The translations under genes were made by a program, and so were the position numbers. Below, one piece after another: positions 18,080 to 27,044 of a stretch of 40,735 nt of DNA. A model generated the notes under the pieces. That model saw nothing but the letters and a program-made list of their open reading frames with translations, was not told the origin of the DNA and made no database searches. Source of the DNA: Bacteroidota bacterium (GTDB lineage Bacteria > Bacteroidota > Bacteroidia > Bacteroidales > Prolixibacteraceae); the NCBI GenBank assembly GCA_030698405.1, contig JAUYMU010000011.1, forward strand, positions 1 through 40,735, written 5' to 3'. Position 1 is the stretch's first letter. Each line of letters opens with the position of its first letter.

Positions 18080-18802
18080 ATGGAAGACGATAACATATAT
18101 AAGAGAATACAGGAAGCAATTTCATCTTTGCCTGAAAATTTCAGTGTCTTGGAAGAACAGATTGATATTGAGCTTCAGATGGAGTATTTTAATTATGGAC
18201 GCGATTTGAAAACTAATTTTTCGTCTGAAACAATACTTCAGCATCAAGCCGATTTGTTTGATCCTGATGTTCCTTTGGACGAAAAGAAGAATTTATTGGT
18301 TTTGCTTGCCTCGCAGGAAAAAGTGGAAGCTTTCAGGACAATTGAAAAGTATTCAAAAAAACCTGATCCTGAATTGCGGGCATGGGGCGTACTGGCGCTT
18401 CAGGAAAGTCGTATGGTAATTCAAAGTTCGCTGATGGACGAACAGCAGGTATATATATCAACTGGTTTAGGTGGAAAGGGTCAGAAATTAAGGTATTTTG
18501 TGGTACTGATCGGTCGTGAGAATGATGTTGAATATTCACCTATACAACAAAAACTGTTAAAAAATGAGCTTGAATTTGCTGTTACCAAAAATGACGGCGA
18601 GCTAGAAGAAATGAAATTTGAAGGTAATCTGGCTGTTGCTGTAATGCTATTGCCTGTAAAATCAGACTTGCAGGGCTTGTTTCTCAATGTAATAAACGAA
18701 TGTAATCAGTTTGGCGATTTTGTTCGCCAGGACATTATTATTACAAACGTAAAAAGGATGAATATTGAAGAAATCAAACATTTTATAAACCGGAAACAAT
18801 GA
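18080..18802 (+). CDS. Conserved-looking cytoplasmic protein of unknown function
   Basis: This 240-aa protein has no signal peptide or membrane segment. The N-terminal half is helical and acidic, with a short stretch resembling HEAT repeats (KKNLLVLLASQEKVEAFRTI, then DPELRAWGVLALQES). The C-terminal half looks alpha/beta (KLRYFVVLIGREN; LAVAVMLLPVKSDLQGLFLN). I do not recognise the family. It has a good promoter, and the thiamine-binding-type protein starts 10 bases after its stop, so the two are probably expressed together and may work on the same small molecule or partner. Confidence 0.75.
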   Translation: MEDDNIYKRIQEAISSLPENFSVLEEQIDIELQMEYFNYGRDLKTNFSSETILQHQADLFDPDVPLDEKKNLLVLLASQEKVEAFRTIEKYSKKPDPELRAWGVLALQESRMVIQSSLMDEQQVYISTGLGGKGQKLRYFVVLIGRENDVEYSPIQQKLLKNELEFAVTKNDGELEEMKFEGNLAVAVMLLPVKSDLQGLFLNVINECNQFGDFVRQDIIITNVKRMNIEEIKHFINRKQ

Positions 18803-18812
18803 GAATTAAGTT

Positions 18813-19109
18813 ATGACAGACAAATTGATAAATGTAGCTATTCAGGTTTTGCCAAGATCTGCAAAAATAGGGACGTATGAATTGGTGGACAGAGCGATTG
18901 AAGTAATACAAAAATCAGGACTGAAATACCAGGTTTGTCCGTTTGAAACGGTTATAGAAGGCCATTACGATGAGATAATGAACCTGCTGAAAGAGGTTCA
19001 TGAAGTTGTTTATGCCTTTGGCGCTGAAGAAATGATTACAAATGTTAAAATACAAACTCGTTATAATCAGGATGTTCTTATTGAAGACAAGATGAACAAG
19101 TACGAATAA
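18813..19109 (+). CDS. Thiamine-binding-type protein (MTH1187/YkoF family, UPF0045)
   Basis: This 98-aa protein matches the small ferredoxin-like-fold family formerly DUF77. It shows VAIQVLPRSAKIGTYELVDR at the N-terminus, SGLKYQVCPFETVIEG in the middle and VYAFGAEEMITNVKI near the end. Characterised relatives (YkoF) bind thiamine or its precursors, while several family members have no assigned function. Length is typical (about 95-105). It is the second gene of a two-gene unit with the unknown 18080 protein. No TPP riboswitch is seen upstream. Confidence 0.85.
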   Translation: MTDKLINVAIQVLPRSAKIGTYELVDRAIEVIQKSGLKYQVCPFETVIEGHYDEIMNLLKEVHEVVYAFGAEEMITNVKIQTRYNQDVLIEDKMNKYE

Positions 19110-19131
19110 GTAAAAAACTGTTTGTGACAGG

Positions 19132-19161
19132 TTGTTTTTGTTCTGATAAGTTTTATCTTTG
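19132..19161 (+). promoter_or_regulatory. Promoter of tRNA-Arg
   Basis: TTG (19132-19134), a 19-base spacer and TATCTTTG (19154-19161) match the Bacteroidota -33/-7 consensus. Transcription would begin near 19168, just before the tRNA 5' end. Confidence 0.7.
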
Positions 19162-19176
19162 CATCGCTTTTAGAAT

Positions 19177-19249
19177 GGCCCCGTAGCTTAATGGATAGAG
19201 CATCTGACTACGGATCAGAAGGTTGCAGGTTCGACTCTTGCCGGGGTCA
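19177..19249 (+). tRNA. tRNA-Arg (anticodon ACG)
   Basis: The cloverleaf reads directly. The acceptor stem is GGCCCCG with CGGGGTC (one G-U). The D-arm is TAGCTTAATGGATAGAGCA, and the anticodon arm TCTGA-CTACGGA-TCAGA has anticodon ACG. The T-arm is GCAGGTTCGACTCTTGC and the discriminator base is A. CCA is not encoded. The A at the wobble position implies inosine editing by TadA to read CGU, CGC and CGA. Confidence 0.97.
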
Positions 19250-19260
19250 CATATTATCAG

Positions 19261-19295
19261 AGAGTTACAAAGATTAAATTTGTAGCTCTTTTTTA
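19261..19295 (+). terminator. Terminator after tRNA-Arg
   Basis: AGAGTTACAAA pairs with TTTGTAGCTCT (one G-U) across a short AT loop and runs into a T tract, 12 bases past the tRNA. Confidence 0.8.
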
Positions 19296-19458
19296 TTTGA
19301 TATGCGGATTTATACTTTTATCTTTTAACTTCATTGTGTGGTTCGTTAGCGGATAACTCATACTATTCGCGCCTTTATCTGTTCTAAATTCTCAAACGAC
19401 CTTACAGAAACTGTTTCGTTTTATCACACAGGTTTATAACAATTTTATAACACAACCA

Positions 19459-20457
19459 TTGAATAATATACCCTTATCTGTTCTGGAATTGGCAACAGTT
19501 GTTGAAGGAGGAAATTTAAGAAGTGCTATTGCAGGTACAGTTGAAGTCGCTATACACGCTGAATCTTTGGGATACAAACGTATTTGGATGGCAGAGCATC
19601 ACAACATGGAGTTCGTCGCAAGTTCCGCTACGGCTGTATTGATAGGCCAGGTTGCCTCTAAAACGAAGATCATACGTGTAGGATCAGGAGGGATCATGCT
19701 GCCAAATCATAGTCCATTGGTGATTGCGGAACAATTTGGAACATTGGAGACCATTTATCCGGGCAGAATTGATCTTGGTTTGGGCAGAGCACCAGGAACA
19801 GACCAGTTTACAGCGATGGCATTGAGGCGTAACAACATGAACTCAGTCCATGATTTTCCTAACGATGTAAAACAATTGCAGGCTTATTTCAGTAAGGAGA
19901 ACAGTTCTTCGAAGGTACGTGCCTTCCCGGGCGAAGGGTTAGACATACCGCTTTGGATATTAGGATCAAGTACCGATAGTGCATACCTGGCAGCACAAAT
20001 GGGATTGCCGTATGCTTTTGCCGCTCACTTTGCTCCTGCACAATTCAGGATGGCGATTGATATTTACCGCAATAATTTCAGACCATCCAAACAATTAAAC
20101 CAGCCGTATGTAATGGCATGTGTCAATGTGATTGCCTCTGAGACGAACGAAGAAGCCGAATTTCTGACTACCAGTCTTATCCGATTATTCCTTGGCCTGA
20201 TTACCAATACACGAATGCCCATTCAGCCGCCAGGAAAACTACCAGATAGTTATAATATGCCTGAAGTGTATTCAGCATTAAATAGCATGATGGCTTGCAC
20301 CTTTACAGGCAGCCGGGATACGTTGCGGAAAAAGCTTTCAAAGTTTATCGCTGAAACAGGAATTAATGAACTGATGGTTTCCAGTAACATGTATGATAGT
20401 GAAGCAAAACTAAAATCGTTTTCAATTCTTCATGATGCAATGAATACTGATTATTAA
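19459..20457 (+). CDS. LLM class flavin-dependent oxidoreductase
   Basis: This 332-aa protein belongs to the bacterial luciferase-like TIM-barrel family that uses reduced flavin. It shows [15 protein letters not shown] at the N-terminus, [33 protein letters not shown] and [13 protein letters not shown], all hallmarks of the YhbW-like single-component group. The substrate is unknown. The only sensible start is TTG 19459. The frame stays open upstream without an ATG, so either TTG is used or an original ATG was changed. The 160 bases upstream show no clear -7 box. Just downstream lies decayed DNA, so it could be a recent arrival or a survivor at a rearrangement edge. Confidence 0.88.
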   Translation: MNNIPLSVLELATVVEGGNLRSAIAGTVEVAIHAESLGYKRIWMAEHHNMEFVASSATAVLIGQVASKTKIIRVGSGGIMLPNHSPLVIAEQFGTLETIYPGRIDLGLGRAPGTDQFTAMALRRNNMNSVHDFPNDVKQLQAYFSKENSSSKVRAFPGEGLDIPLWILGSSTDSAYLAAQMGLPYAFAAHFAPAQFRMAIDIYRNNFRPSKQLNQPYVMACVNVIASETNEEAEFLTTSLIRLFLGLITNTRMPIQPPGKLPDSYNMPEVYSALNSMMACTFTGSRDTLRKKLSKFIAETGINELMVSSNMYDSEAKLKSFSILHDAMNTDY

Positions 20458-20828
20458 GCTCGATTAAAGTGTTCACTTGCGGGGAAATGTATTTCCTGTT
20501 TTTTCGTTCTGAATATTCCATTACAATTCTAAAATAAAACCACCAACGGTTGGATTACTATTAAATATTTTTGGATTAGTCAATGGCTCTGACACCAGCG
20601 AATTTACACCGGGTTTCGGTGCTTCGCTGACAGAAAATTAGTCGGACAGTTTGAAACTATAAGTCTTTAATATTGAATTAAATAATAAGCTACAAATATT
20701 TTTATCAATTCCACCAACTATTTTTGGCACCATTACGATAAAAAATACTAACCGATCATATTAGATACGACAAACAAAGAAAACCTATAATCCGCACCAC
20801 CAGACAGTTTTAATTTTTCCAGATAAGG
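20458..20828. other. Non-coding stretch with one strong hairpin
   Basis: No gene is seen. A two-stage inverted repeat at 20596-20629 pairs CAGCGAA with TTCGCTG and, inside it, CACCG with CGGTG. It has no T tract. The rest is AT-rich DNA with scattered stops in all frames, as in decayed sequence. Confidence 0.5.
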
Positions 20829-21240
20829 TCAAGAGCAAATATGAGTTAAAAGTTCACTGCAAATTTCCTTTTGCCAGCTGATCAAATTGACGGTGTTTGG
20901 AGGAAGTTGTAATTTGATCAATGAACACGGATAACCTTTGTCTTCATTCTGTTCATGCAGGAATGATCCTTTACTTGAAATAATTGAATCATCCGGATAA
21001 ACCAATGCGGTAAAATTGGATTCAAAGTATTTGGTATATACATACATTTGTTTCAAATCATCATCTGCTGGCCGGGTTCCATTCAGTACTTTCCATTTGG
21101 TATCAAGTATATATGTTTTATCGCCCCGATGAATCACGATGTCCGGTTCCTGCCAACTTTAGTTTTTAACTCTGACTCCCAAAATGCTTTTTTTCACCTG
21201 ACTCTTTATGAGATAATCTTCGGGTGCATATTGTTGGACA
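20829..21240 (-). pseudogene. Remnant of McrC, nuclease subunit of a McrBC-type restriction system
   Basis: On the minus strand one frame reads APEDYLIKSQVKKSILGVRV, an in-frame TAA, then QEPDIVIHRGDKTYILDTKW and DLKQMYVYTKYF. The PDIV...DTKWK pair is the PD-(D/E)xK nuclease core of McrC. Only the C-terminal third remains, with an internal stop and a probable small deletion just before the nuclease motif. No mcrB is present in the window. It was part of a defence system that cut modified DNA and is now inactive. It abuts a plus-strand glycosidase remnant. Confidence 0.75.
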
Positions 21241-21465
21241 GCTCCGTTCAGGATACGTTTGGACAAACAACTGAAACAAGGCGAAAACAAGCTGGAAATT
21301 GCAGTGACCAATACCTGGGCCAACCGCTTGAAAGGCGACCACGATTTACCAGAGGAAAAACGAATCACCTGGACAACAGCGCCCTACCGGCTTGAAGGAA
21401 AACCCTTGCTTCCGGCAGGTTTGTTTGGACCAGTGGTAATTCGCAGGGAAGTAAAGACTCCGTAG
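21235..21465 (+). pseudogene. Remnant of a glycoside hydrolase C-terminus (GH106 alpha-L-rhamnosidase-like)
   Basis: The frame reads WTAPFRIRLDKQLKQGENKL, then EIAVTNTWANRLKGDH, KRITWTT and PLLPAGLFGPVVIR, which is the usual C-terminal jelly-roll of GH106/GH2-like rhamnosidases. Everything upstream is missing; the frame begins at the junction with the McrC remnant. A natural stop codon ends it at 21465. It is non-functional. Its presence fits the deoxysugar theme of the 27-40 kb part of the window and hints at a once larger locus. Confidence 0.7.
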
Positions 21466-21568
21466 GAGAAGTCGCAAGTGCATAAACCTCAGTTCAGTGA
21501 ATTGGGAATGGGGATTGAGTTCCTCCTAAAACTAATAAGAGAAATCTCAATAATTTGTCTGTTTTAAA

Positions 21569-21576
21569 TATCTTTG
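21569..21576 (+). promoter_or_regulatory. -7 box of the large exported protein gene
   Basis: TATCTTTG is a perfect TAnnTTTG element 20 bases upstream of ATG 21597. It places the transcript start after the alternative TTG start at 21555, which is therefore rejected. No clear -33 element is visible. Confidence 0.6.
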
Positions 21577-21596
21577 ATAAAAATCAAAATAATGTT

Positions 21597-24500
21597 ATGA
21601 AACCACCCAAATTATATTTATTGATTGCAATACTGGTTGTTTTGAATCTGACAATTACAACAAAAGTAAATCTGGCTGTTGCCCAGCAACCCGTAGATTA
21701 TGGTATTTACCAGGTTCATCTTCTCCCCGGGTGGAAATTTGATGAAAATGTCACTGATAAAAACTGGCTCACTTTTAAGCATTATATTAATGGTCAAATA
21801 AATTATAATGTGCGGATAGGACAGCAACCAGTTGTTTGCCCCACTTCAACAGATTTTAAAAATCAGGTACTAGAACAATTCAATATTCAAAACAAAAATG
21901 GTAATCAGGTAGATAAATATGATCCAAAAAGTGATTACAACTTACTGGGTCACAACAATTGCCACTTGATGTCATACATTGATAAAATAACGGGTAACCG
22001 TGGATTTATTCTCAATGCCCATGTTGATGGAAAAAGATACAGTTTCTTTATTTTTGATAGAGTTAACAAAAAAAAGGAACTTCGAAAAGAAGTAATCGAT
22101 TTTATTAATGGCATATCCTTAATCAATGCACCACAACCATCTATTGCCGAAAATCAAAACTCATCCAAACCAAAAAAGAAAAATAACTTCTTATCAATTC
22201 TTGATGATGTTGTAAAAGTGGTTCAAACAATTGCTGATATAGATGTTAATGTACCAACAACACCTGAAAACAAAAAAAGTACGGAAAACAATAACAAAAC
22301 ATCTGGTGCTGAAAAAACGACAAACACCACACAAACTAACAACAAAACTGAGCCAGCAAGCCAACCAAAAAAACCTACAACTGTTACACAAACCATCAAT
22401 TTAGAGGCTATGACAGATATTCCTCCATCAAAACCTGTCCCTTTTTTGGATATCACAACGCTATCTAAAACAGAATGGGACGGTGCGGTTTCGGCTGCCA
22501 TGGAGGGAATGCGTTTAGTTTATGGTCCCATGACCGATAACGAAAATAAACAATTTGAAAAATCGTGGGCACCATTGAGGCAAACACCATTTAAAGAAGC
22601 AGTTGATTACCTAAATAAATTCAATCCCCTTTTGGGCGAATTTTTAACCTACCGTACAACCATAACACAAACCAGCAGTTTAATGGAACAGGCTGTTCAA
22701 AATTCTGGTTATGCTGCTCAATACGATGACCCACAAAGTAGTTTGGCCTATTTCGATTTGGCTAAGAAATACCAAACCCTACTGATTTCGCGGCAAAAAA
22801 GGCTGCAACAAATCACTACGGATTTAATTGGGTTAGGCAACCCACCCGATGGTGCGCAAATGATGGCAGAACAGCAACGCCGTTATAAGCAGGAGAAAGA
22901 TTACCTGAAAAGTTTGGTAATAGGCGGTTTTACTCCTGAAGGTTGCTGGGCGGGGCACGTTAACACTTTTTCTGATTTTGATTTAGGACTGGGAGAAGTG
23001 TACACTCCAATGTATTGTTACATCTATAAAATTCCAGTCAAAGGAGTTGATACATATTACTCAATTGAGATTTCATCGAAAATGGGTTTTCCTCCAGGCG
23101 TTAAAGCGGCAGCGAGCCCTTCCCTTATTTTAGATATTATATCTACAAAAAGTAATGATTTAATTCGTAAAAATTTTACTGGCAGAAATTATATGCAAAA
23201 GAATGGAGCTAATTCGCCTAATTCAGATAAAGTTTCAGTATTGCTTAATCAATTTGATTACCCAAATATTCCCAGATTCACAGAAACATCCAAAGAAAGA
23301 TATCAAAAATTAATTCAGGAAATTGGGAAAAGGCCTGCTGTACGCTATCCAAAAGGATCAAATTCTTCAGATCCGTTCAATGTGGGGGTTTCAAGAAAAA
23401 ATGATCAATATCTTTTTGAAAAGAGTATGAAAGATAACCTAATTGCTGATGTATTTTTTAAAACTGCATTGCAGTGGACAAATGAAGGTAAATGGCAAAG
23501 TTCTGAACATACCGGATCTAAAGTTCCACAAGAATTGTTATCGGCTTTTTTGAATGAAATTAATGCTGGGGGCAGTAACCTGGTGATCCAAAACCAGTCA
23601 AAACCTAACAATTCGACAAGTAGTATAAAAAACCAAACCGAAACAATATCCGACAAATCGAACTCCGGAGAAAACTATTTGCATTTTATTGATGACAAAA
23701 ATTCGGAAGACCGCCGGAAAATTGATGCGGAAGCAATTGGATTTCACACCAACAACCTTTCCATTATTCAGAAAAACATGATGCGCGATCAGGAGGAGTT
23801 GGCAAAAGAAAAAGATCCAAAACGCAGGAAAGATTACCAAATGCGTATTCTAGGGGCACAAGCAAATATTCAGGCTGAAAAAGATCGCATTGCCACCATC
23901 CAAACCGGCGTAATTGTATTCAACCGCTCGCCGTGGGATGATTATGCCAAAAGCAATTTCATTCAGAATATTGCTGAAAATCAGCAAAAAATGGAAAACA
24001 TCAGCCGTGGAATACGCAAGGCTTACGAAATGGCCGATCGGCTTCCCGATGAAGAAGCCCGGAAGACTCGTGCTATTATCAACGAAAAATACAACGGCAA
24101 AATCATGGCCGATTTAGATGAGAAAGCTGCCCGTGCTATTATTGAAGAGGCCAATTCGGTTGGAAAGAAATATTACCAGGGAAAAATTGACGCAGCCAAG
24201 GCTGATAAAAAGTTGGCTGACGAGGAAGCTGAATGGGCTGATGCATGTTTACAAACTGCTGAGATTGTAAAAACTACAGCCGACTATACCATGATGGGTT
24301 TGTCGATGTTTGGGGGTAAATATGTGAATACAGCTTATCAGGGAATTACCGGATATATTGAAGGTGGCCCGAAAGAAGCTTTTTTGCGTTTGTCCGGTTC
24401 GTATAATACGATTACAGGCGTTGCCGTTGATGGTTTCAGGGGTTTCGAAAGTGCTGTGAACCAGGGAGGTGATTTTACTGACGGAATTTCTGGTGCGGGC

Positions 24501-25775
24501 TGGGAAATAGCAAAAGGGTTGATAACGGATAAGGCAATGTCGTATGGTGCCGGTAAAATTTCAGGAAGTTTTAATCGCCCAAACGGCAATTTGCCTCACG
24601 TGGATGGCTCCACCCGAGCTGGGCAGACAACCGCTGGTACAGCAAATAAACCGGCGGCAGGACAAAAAAATGCTACTCTTGCTGGCGAACCCGATTTTAA
24701 CCGGCCTTTAACTCCCCAGGAAATTGCTGCTCACCGGGAACAAATAGCTGATGGCAGAAACAAGGTGAATTCCTACAAAAAAACCTATGAAAAACTGGAA
24801 AATGCACGAAAATCGGGGGCGCCAGTCAGCGAAATCAAGAAGATAATCATTGAGTTGGACGACCGGTCGGCAAAAATACACAGTTCGCCACAGGCAAAAA
24901 TGATGATGAAAACCATGCAAAAGCAGCCGAAAAATTTAGATATGATAAAACGTTACAGCAACTCAATGGACAGGGTACATCAACGGGTTGAAAAAAGATA
25001 TCAGGCTGAAATGCAAAAAAACGGTTGGAGTCCTGAAGAACTCACGCCCATCCGTAATAAACCCGATCCTGCCGATTTGCAACGGGCCCGTGAAATGCAG
25101 GCACGCGGCGAAACCGTTCAGCCCGAAGCTTTGCTGGGTAGTAAAACAGTGAATATGGACTACGATGCCGGACGGAAACCAAAATTAGATGCTAACGGGA
25201 AACCTTTACCACCAATGAAAAACGGTGAGCCTGTACCTGTCGAAGCCTGGCATGCCGATGCTCAGGCTGCCTGGGAAAAAGCATATTTGGCCGAAACTGG
25301 GCAAAGTCCCACCAAATCGTGGGAGAACATTACCCACGGAAAACTTGGCGATGCTTACGCCGATTTGAATGTGCTGCAAAAAAACGGAATACTCCATGCC
25401 AACAAAGAATGGGCCGGACAAACTGCCGATGTTAGCTACTACAAAGCCGAACACCTGCGTGGCTCGCCCGAATTCCAAAGAGCTGAAAAATATGTGGAAA
25501 TTGCCCGCGGAACCTCAAAAGACTGCCGGACTAAAATGATGCCGCTATTTGACCAGAAAAAACCAAAAGCCGGTACCCCCTCATTTGAAGCCTGGCAAAA
25601 ACATAAAAACTATTGGGAAAAAGTAAACGGAGTGCTCGATGATATGGGAAGCGGTAAAAAAGACCCGATGACCGCCGATCGCGAAATCCGACAGATTTCA
25701 GGAGGGAAAAGTGTACTTGAAGTTACTTTTGACATGCGTAATTTTATGGAATCATTAATGCTGCTGGGAAGATAA
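21597..25775 (+). CDS. Very large exported multidomain protein of unknown function, polymorphic-toxin-like layout
   Basis: This 1392-aa protein starts with a Sec signal peptide (residues 1-30, ending VAQQ). Residues 33-175 form a compact alpha/beta domain that recalls PsbP/DcrB folds (LLPGWKFDENV; FFIFDRVNKK). A Lys/Asn/Thr-rich linker (176-275) and a helical domain (286-440) follow. Next comes a Cys-containing beta domain (GFTPEGCWAGHVNTF, about 444-560) and a long charged coiled coil (700-890). A Gly/Ala-rich hydrophobic stretch (TMMGLSMFGGKYVNTAYQGI to KAMSYGAGKISG, 895-1000) precedes a C-terminal module of about 350 residues (with MDYDAGRKPKLD and WHADAQAAWEKAY). I do not recognise the family. 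The order signal, adaptor, coiled coil, glycine-rich segment and distinct C-terminus resembles secreted toxins, but no catalytic motif is evident. Three small membrane proteins follow. Confidence 0.8.
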   Translation: MKPPKLYLLIAILVVLNLTITTKVNLAVAQQPVDYGIYQVHLLPGWKFDENVTDKNWLTFKHYINGQINYNVRIGQQPVVCPTSTDFKNQVLEQFNIQNKNGNQVDKYDPKSDYNLLGHNNCHLMSYIDKITGNRGFILNAHVDGKRYSFFIFDRVNKKKELRKEVIDFINGISLINAPQPSIAENQNSSKPKKKNNFLSILDDVVKVVQTIADIDVNVPTTPENKKSTENNNKTSGAEKTTNTTQTNNKTEPASQPKKPTTVTQTINLEAMTDIPPSKPVPFLDITTLSKTEWDGAVSAAMEGMRLVYGPMTDNENKQFEKSWAPLRQTPFKEAVDYLNKFNPLLGEFLTYRTTITQTSSLMEQAVQNSGYAAQYDDPQSSLAYFDLAKKYQTLLISRQKRLQQITTDLIGLGNPPDGAQMMAEQQRRYKQEKDYLKSLVIGGFTPEGCWAGHVNTFSDFDLGLGEVYTPMYCYIYKIPVKGVDTYYSIEISSKMGFPPGVKAAASPSLILDIISTKSNDLIRKNFTGRNYMQKNGANSPNSDKVSVLLNQFDYPNIPRFTETSKERYQKLIQEIGKRPAVRYPKGSNSSDPFNVGVSRKNDQYLFEKSMKDNLIADVFFKTALQWTNEGKWQSSEHTGSKVPQELLSAFLNEINAGGSNLVIQNQSKPNNSTSSIKNQTETISDKSNSGENYLHFIDDKNSEDRRKIDAEAIGFHTNNLSIIQKNMMRDQEELAKEKDPKRRKDYQMRILGAQANIQAEKDRIATIQTGVIVFNRSPWDDYAKSNFIQNIAENQQKMENISRGIRKAYEMADRLPDEEARKTRAIINEKYNGKIMADLDEKAARAIIEEANSVGKKYYQGKIDAAKADKKLADEEAEWADACLQTAEIVKTTADYTMMGLSMFGGKYVNTAYQGITGYIEGGPKEAFLRLSGSYNTITGVAVDGFRGFESAVNQGGDFTDGISGAGWEIAKGLITDKAMSYGAGKISGSFNRPNGNLPHVDGSTRAGQTTAGTANKPAAGQKNATLAGEPDFNRPLTPQEIAAHREQIADGRNKVNSYKKTYEKLENARKSGAPVSEIKKIIIELDDRSAKIHSSPQAKMMMKTMQKQPKNLDMIKRYSNSMDRVHQRVEKRYQAEMQKNGWSPEELTPIRNKPDPADLQRAREMQARGETVQPEALLGSKTVNMDYDAGRKPKLDANGKPLPPMKNGEPVPVEAWHADAQAAWEKAYLAETGQSPTKSWENITHGKLGDAYADLNVLQKNGILHANKEWAGQTADVSYYKAEHLRGSPEFQRAEKYVEIARGTSKDCRTKMMPLFDQKKPKAGTPSFEAWQKHKNYWEKVNGVLDDMGSGKKDPMTADREIRQISGGKSVLEVTFDMRNFMESLMLLGR

Positions 25776-25804
25776 AATCTGCGGTACTAATCACTCTGGT
25801 TAAT

Positions 25805-26383
25805 ATGGATAACAGTAATCTATTAGGATATTCGCAAAAGATCAATCATCCTGCAATGGCAAAATATATAAAAAACGCCAACAGTTGGTCTGCTATTTTT
25901 GCCCTAATACTTGCAGTAGCTTCTGTTTTAGGCTTTTTTATATATGGCGAAACCAGCGATGAAATGGAAAATCCGGAGTCGTTGTATATCGGATTTACGA
26001 TTGGCAGTATGTTTTTATTGATTGCATTTTTCCAGATAATTGGCAGGAATAAAAGTACAACCTGGGATGGGACTGTTGTCGATAAAAAAATTACTCAAAA
26101 ACGCCGTCATGACAAATATCAGAATCGCTGGATAGATTATTTGGAATACACGGTATGCATTCAGGCTGATAACGGAAAGATGCATTATACCTCCGCAGAC
26201 GATGACGATACAAAATACAACTACTATAAAATTGGCGACAAGGTGAGGCATCACAAAGGTTTAAACTCCTATGAGAAGCAGAATAAATCAGGTGACAGCA
26301 TTATTTTCTGTAATGCCTGCGCTTCTCTGAACGACATCAACGAGGAATACTGTTTTAGATGTCATAGTCCTTTGCTAAAATAG
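25805..26383 (+). CDS. Membrane protein with DUF3592-like domain and C-terminal zinc ribbon
   Basis: This 192-aa protein has two transmembrane helices near the N-terminus (about residues 32-50 and 66-80). A soluble beta-rich part of DUF3592 character follows (TWDGTVVDKKITQKRRH; YLEYTVCIQADNGKMHYTSAD). It ends in a zinc-ribbon-like pair CNAC and CFRC spaced 12 residues apart. It starts 30 bases after the large exported protein and is probably cotranscribed. The acidic run DDDDTKYNYYKIGDKV is typical of the domain. Function is unknown; a membrane partner or immunity-like role is only inferred from position. Confidence 0.78.
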   Translation: MDNSNLLGYSQKINHPAMAKYIKNANSWSAIFALILAVASVLGFFIYGETSDEMENPESLYIGFTIGSMFLLIAFFQIIGRNKSTTWDGTVVDKKITQKRRHDKYQNRWIDYLEYTVCIQADNGKMHYTSADDDDTKYNYYKIGDKVRHHKGLNSYEKQNKSGDSIIFCNACASLNDINEEYCFRCHSPLLK

Positions 26384-26416
26384 TAAGATCCAAATAATGA
26401 ATTCAAATAATTAAAC

Positions 26417-26962
26417 ATGAGCAACGTTGCAGATAAAATAGAATGGACAATAAGTGTATCAATATTACGCAATTCCATTATCCTGAAACAATTGGGAATA
26501 GCAATAGGGATTCCATTTGGAATACTCATCATCTTCCTGATATTTGCAAAGGCGACATACGCTTTAATTCTTGTTGCCGCATTATTCCTGCTTACGTATC
26601 TGTTCATACAAATCCTCTGGGGAGGTAAATATGATGTTGGATTTGAATTGGATAAAACCGGGTTACGCAGCTATACCCAGGCGAAGCAGGCAAAACGAAA
26701 TCTTATAGTTAACACATTGACGGTTGTATTAGGATTTTTCTCAGGTAAGCCCGGAATAGCCGGTGCAGGCATACTTGCGCAGTCGAAACAGGATGTATTC
26801 ATCAGGTGGAGAAATATAAAAAAGGTAAAGTATCTTCCTGCCAGAAATACGGTGATGCTTCGAGGTGGTCTCACCGAAAATATTGCTGTATTCTGCACAC
26901 CTGAAAACTACACGGATGTAGAAGCTTTTATTCGTTCAAGCCTCGGAAATGAGCAGATGTAA
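26417..26962 (+). CDS. Small membrane protein with PH-like C-terminal domain
   Basis: This 181-aa protein has two closely spaced transmembrane helices (GIAIGIPFGILIIFLIF and ALILVAALFLLTYLFIQIL). A C-terminal soluble domain follows (DVGFELDKTGLRSYT; DVFIRWRNIKKVKYLPARN; ENYTDVEAFIRSSL) that resembles the YcxB/bacterial PH-domain pattern. It starts 33 bases after the preceding gene. I cannot assign a function. It is the second of three small membrane genes behind the large exported protein. Confidence 0.75.
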   Translation: MSNVADKIEWTISVSILRNSIILKQLGIAIGIPFGILIIFLIFAKATYALILVAALFLLTYLFIQILWGGKYDVGFELDKTGLRSYTQAKQAKRNLIVNTLTVVLGFFSGKPGIAGAGILAQSKQDVFIRWRNIKKVKYLPARNTVMLRGGLTENIAVFCTPENYTDVEAFIRSSLGNEQM

Positions 26963-27044
26963 TTTACATTCAATATTTTAGCTAAATATAATTTATAGAT
27001 TAGCCTCACTACAACGAAGACAATAGTCATAAATGAGATAATAA

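Noticed and set aside
19177-19249. tRNA-Arg as the attachment site of an island carrying 21597-27473
   Set aside because: No repeat of the tRNA 3' end was found downstream and there is no integrase in the window.
20596-20629. Two-stage hairpin as a terminator of the LLM gene
   Set aside because: It is 140 bases past the stop codon and has no T tract; kept only as a structured non-coding feature.
21048-21395. 115-aa plus-strand ORF across the McrC/GH junction
   Set aside because: It reads antisense through the McrC remnant and out of frame with the GH remnant, so it is an accidental open frame.
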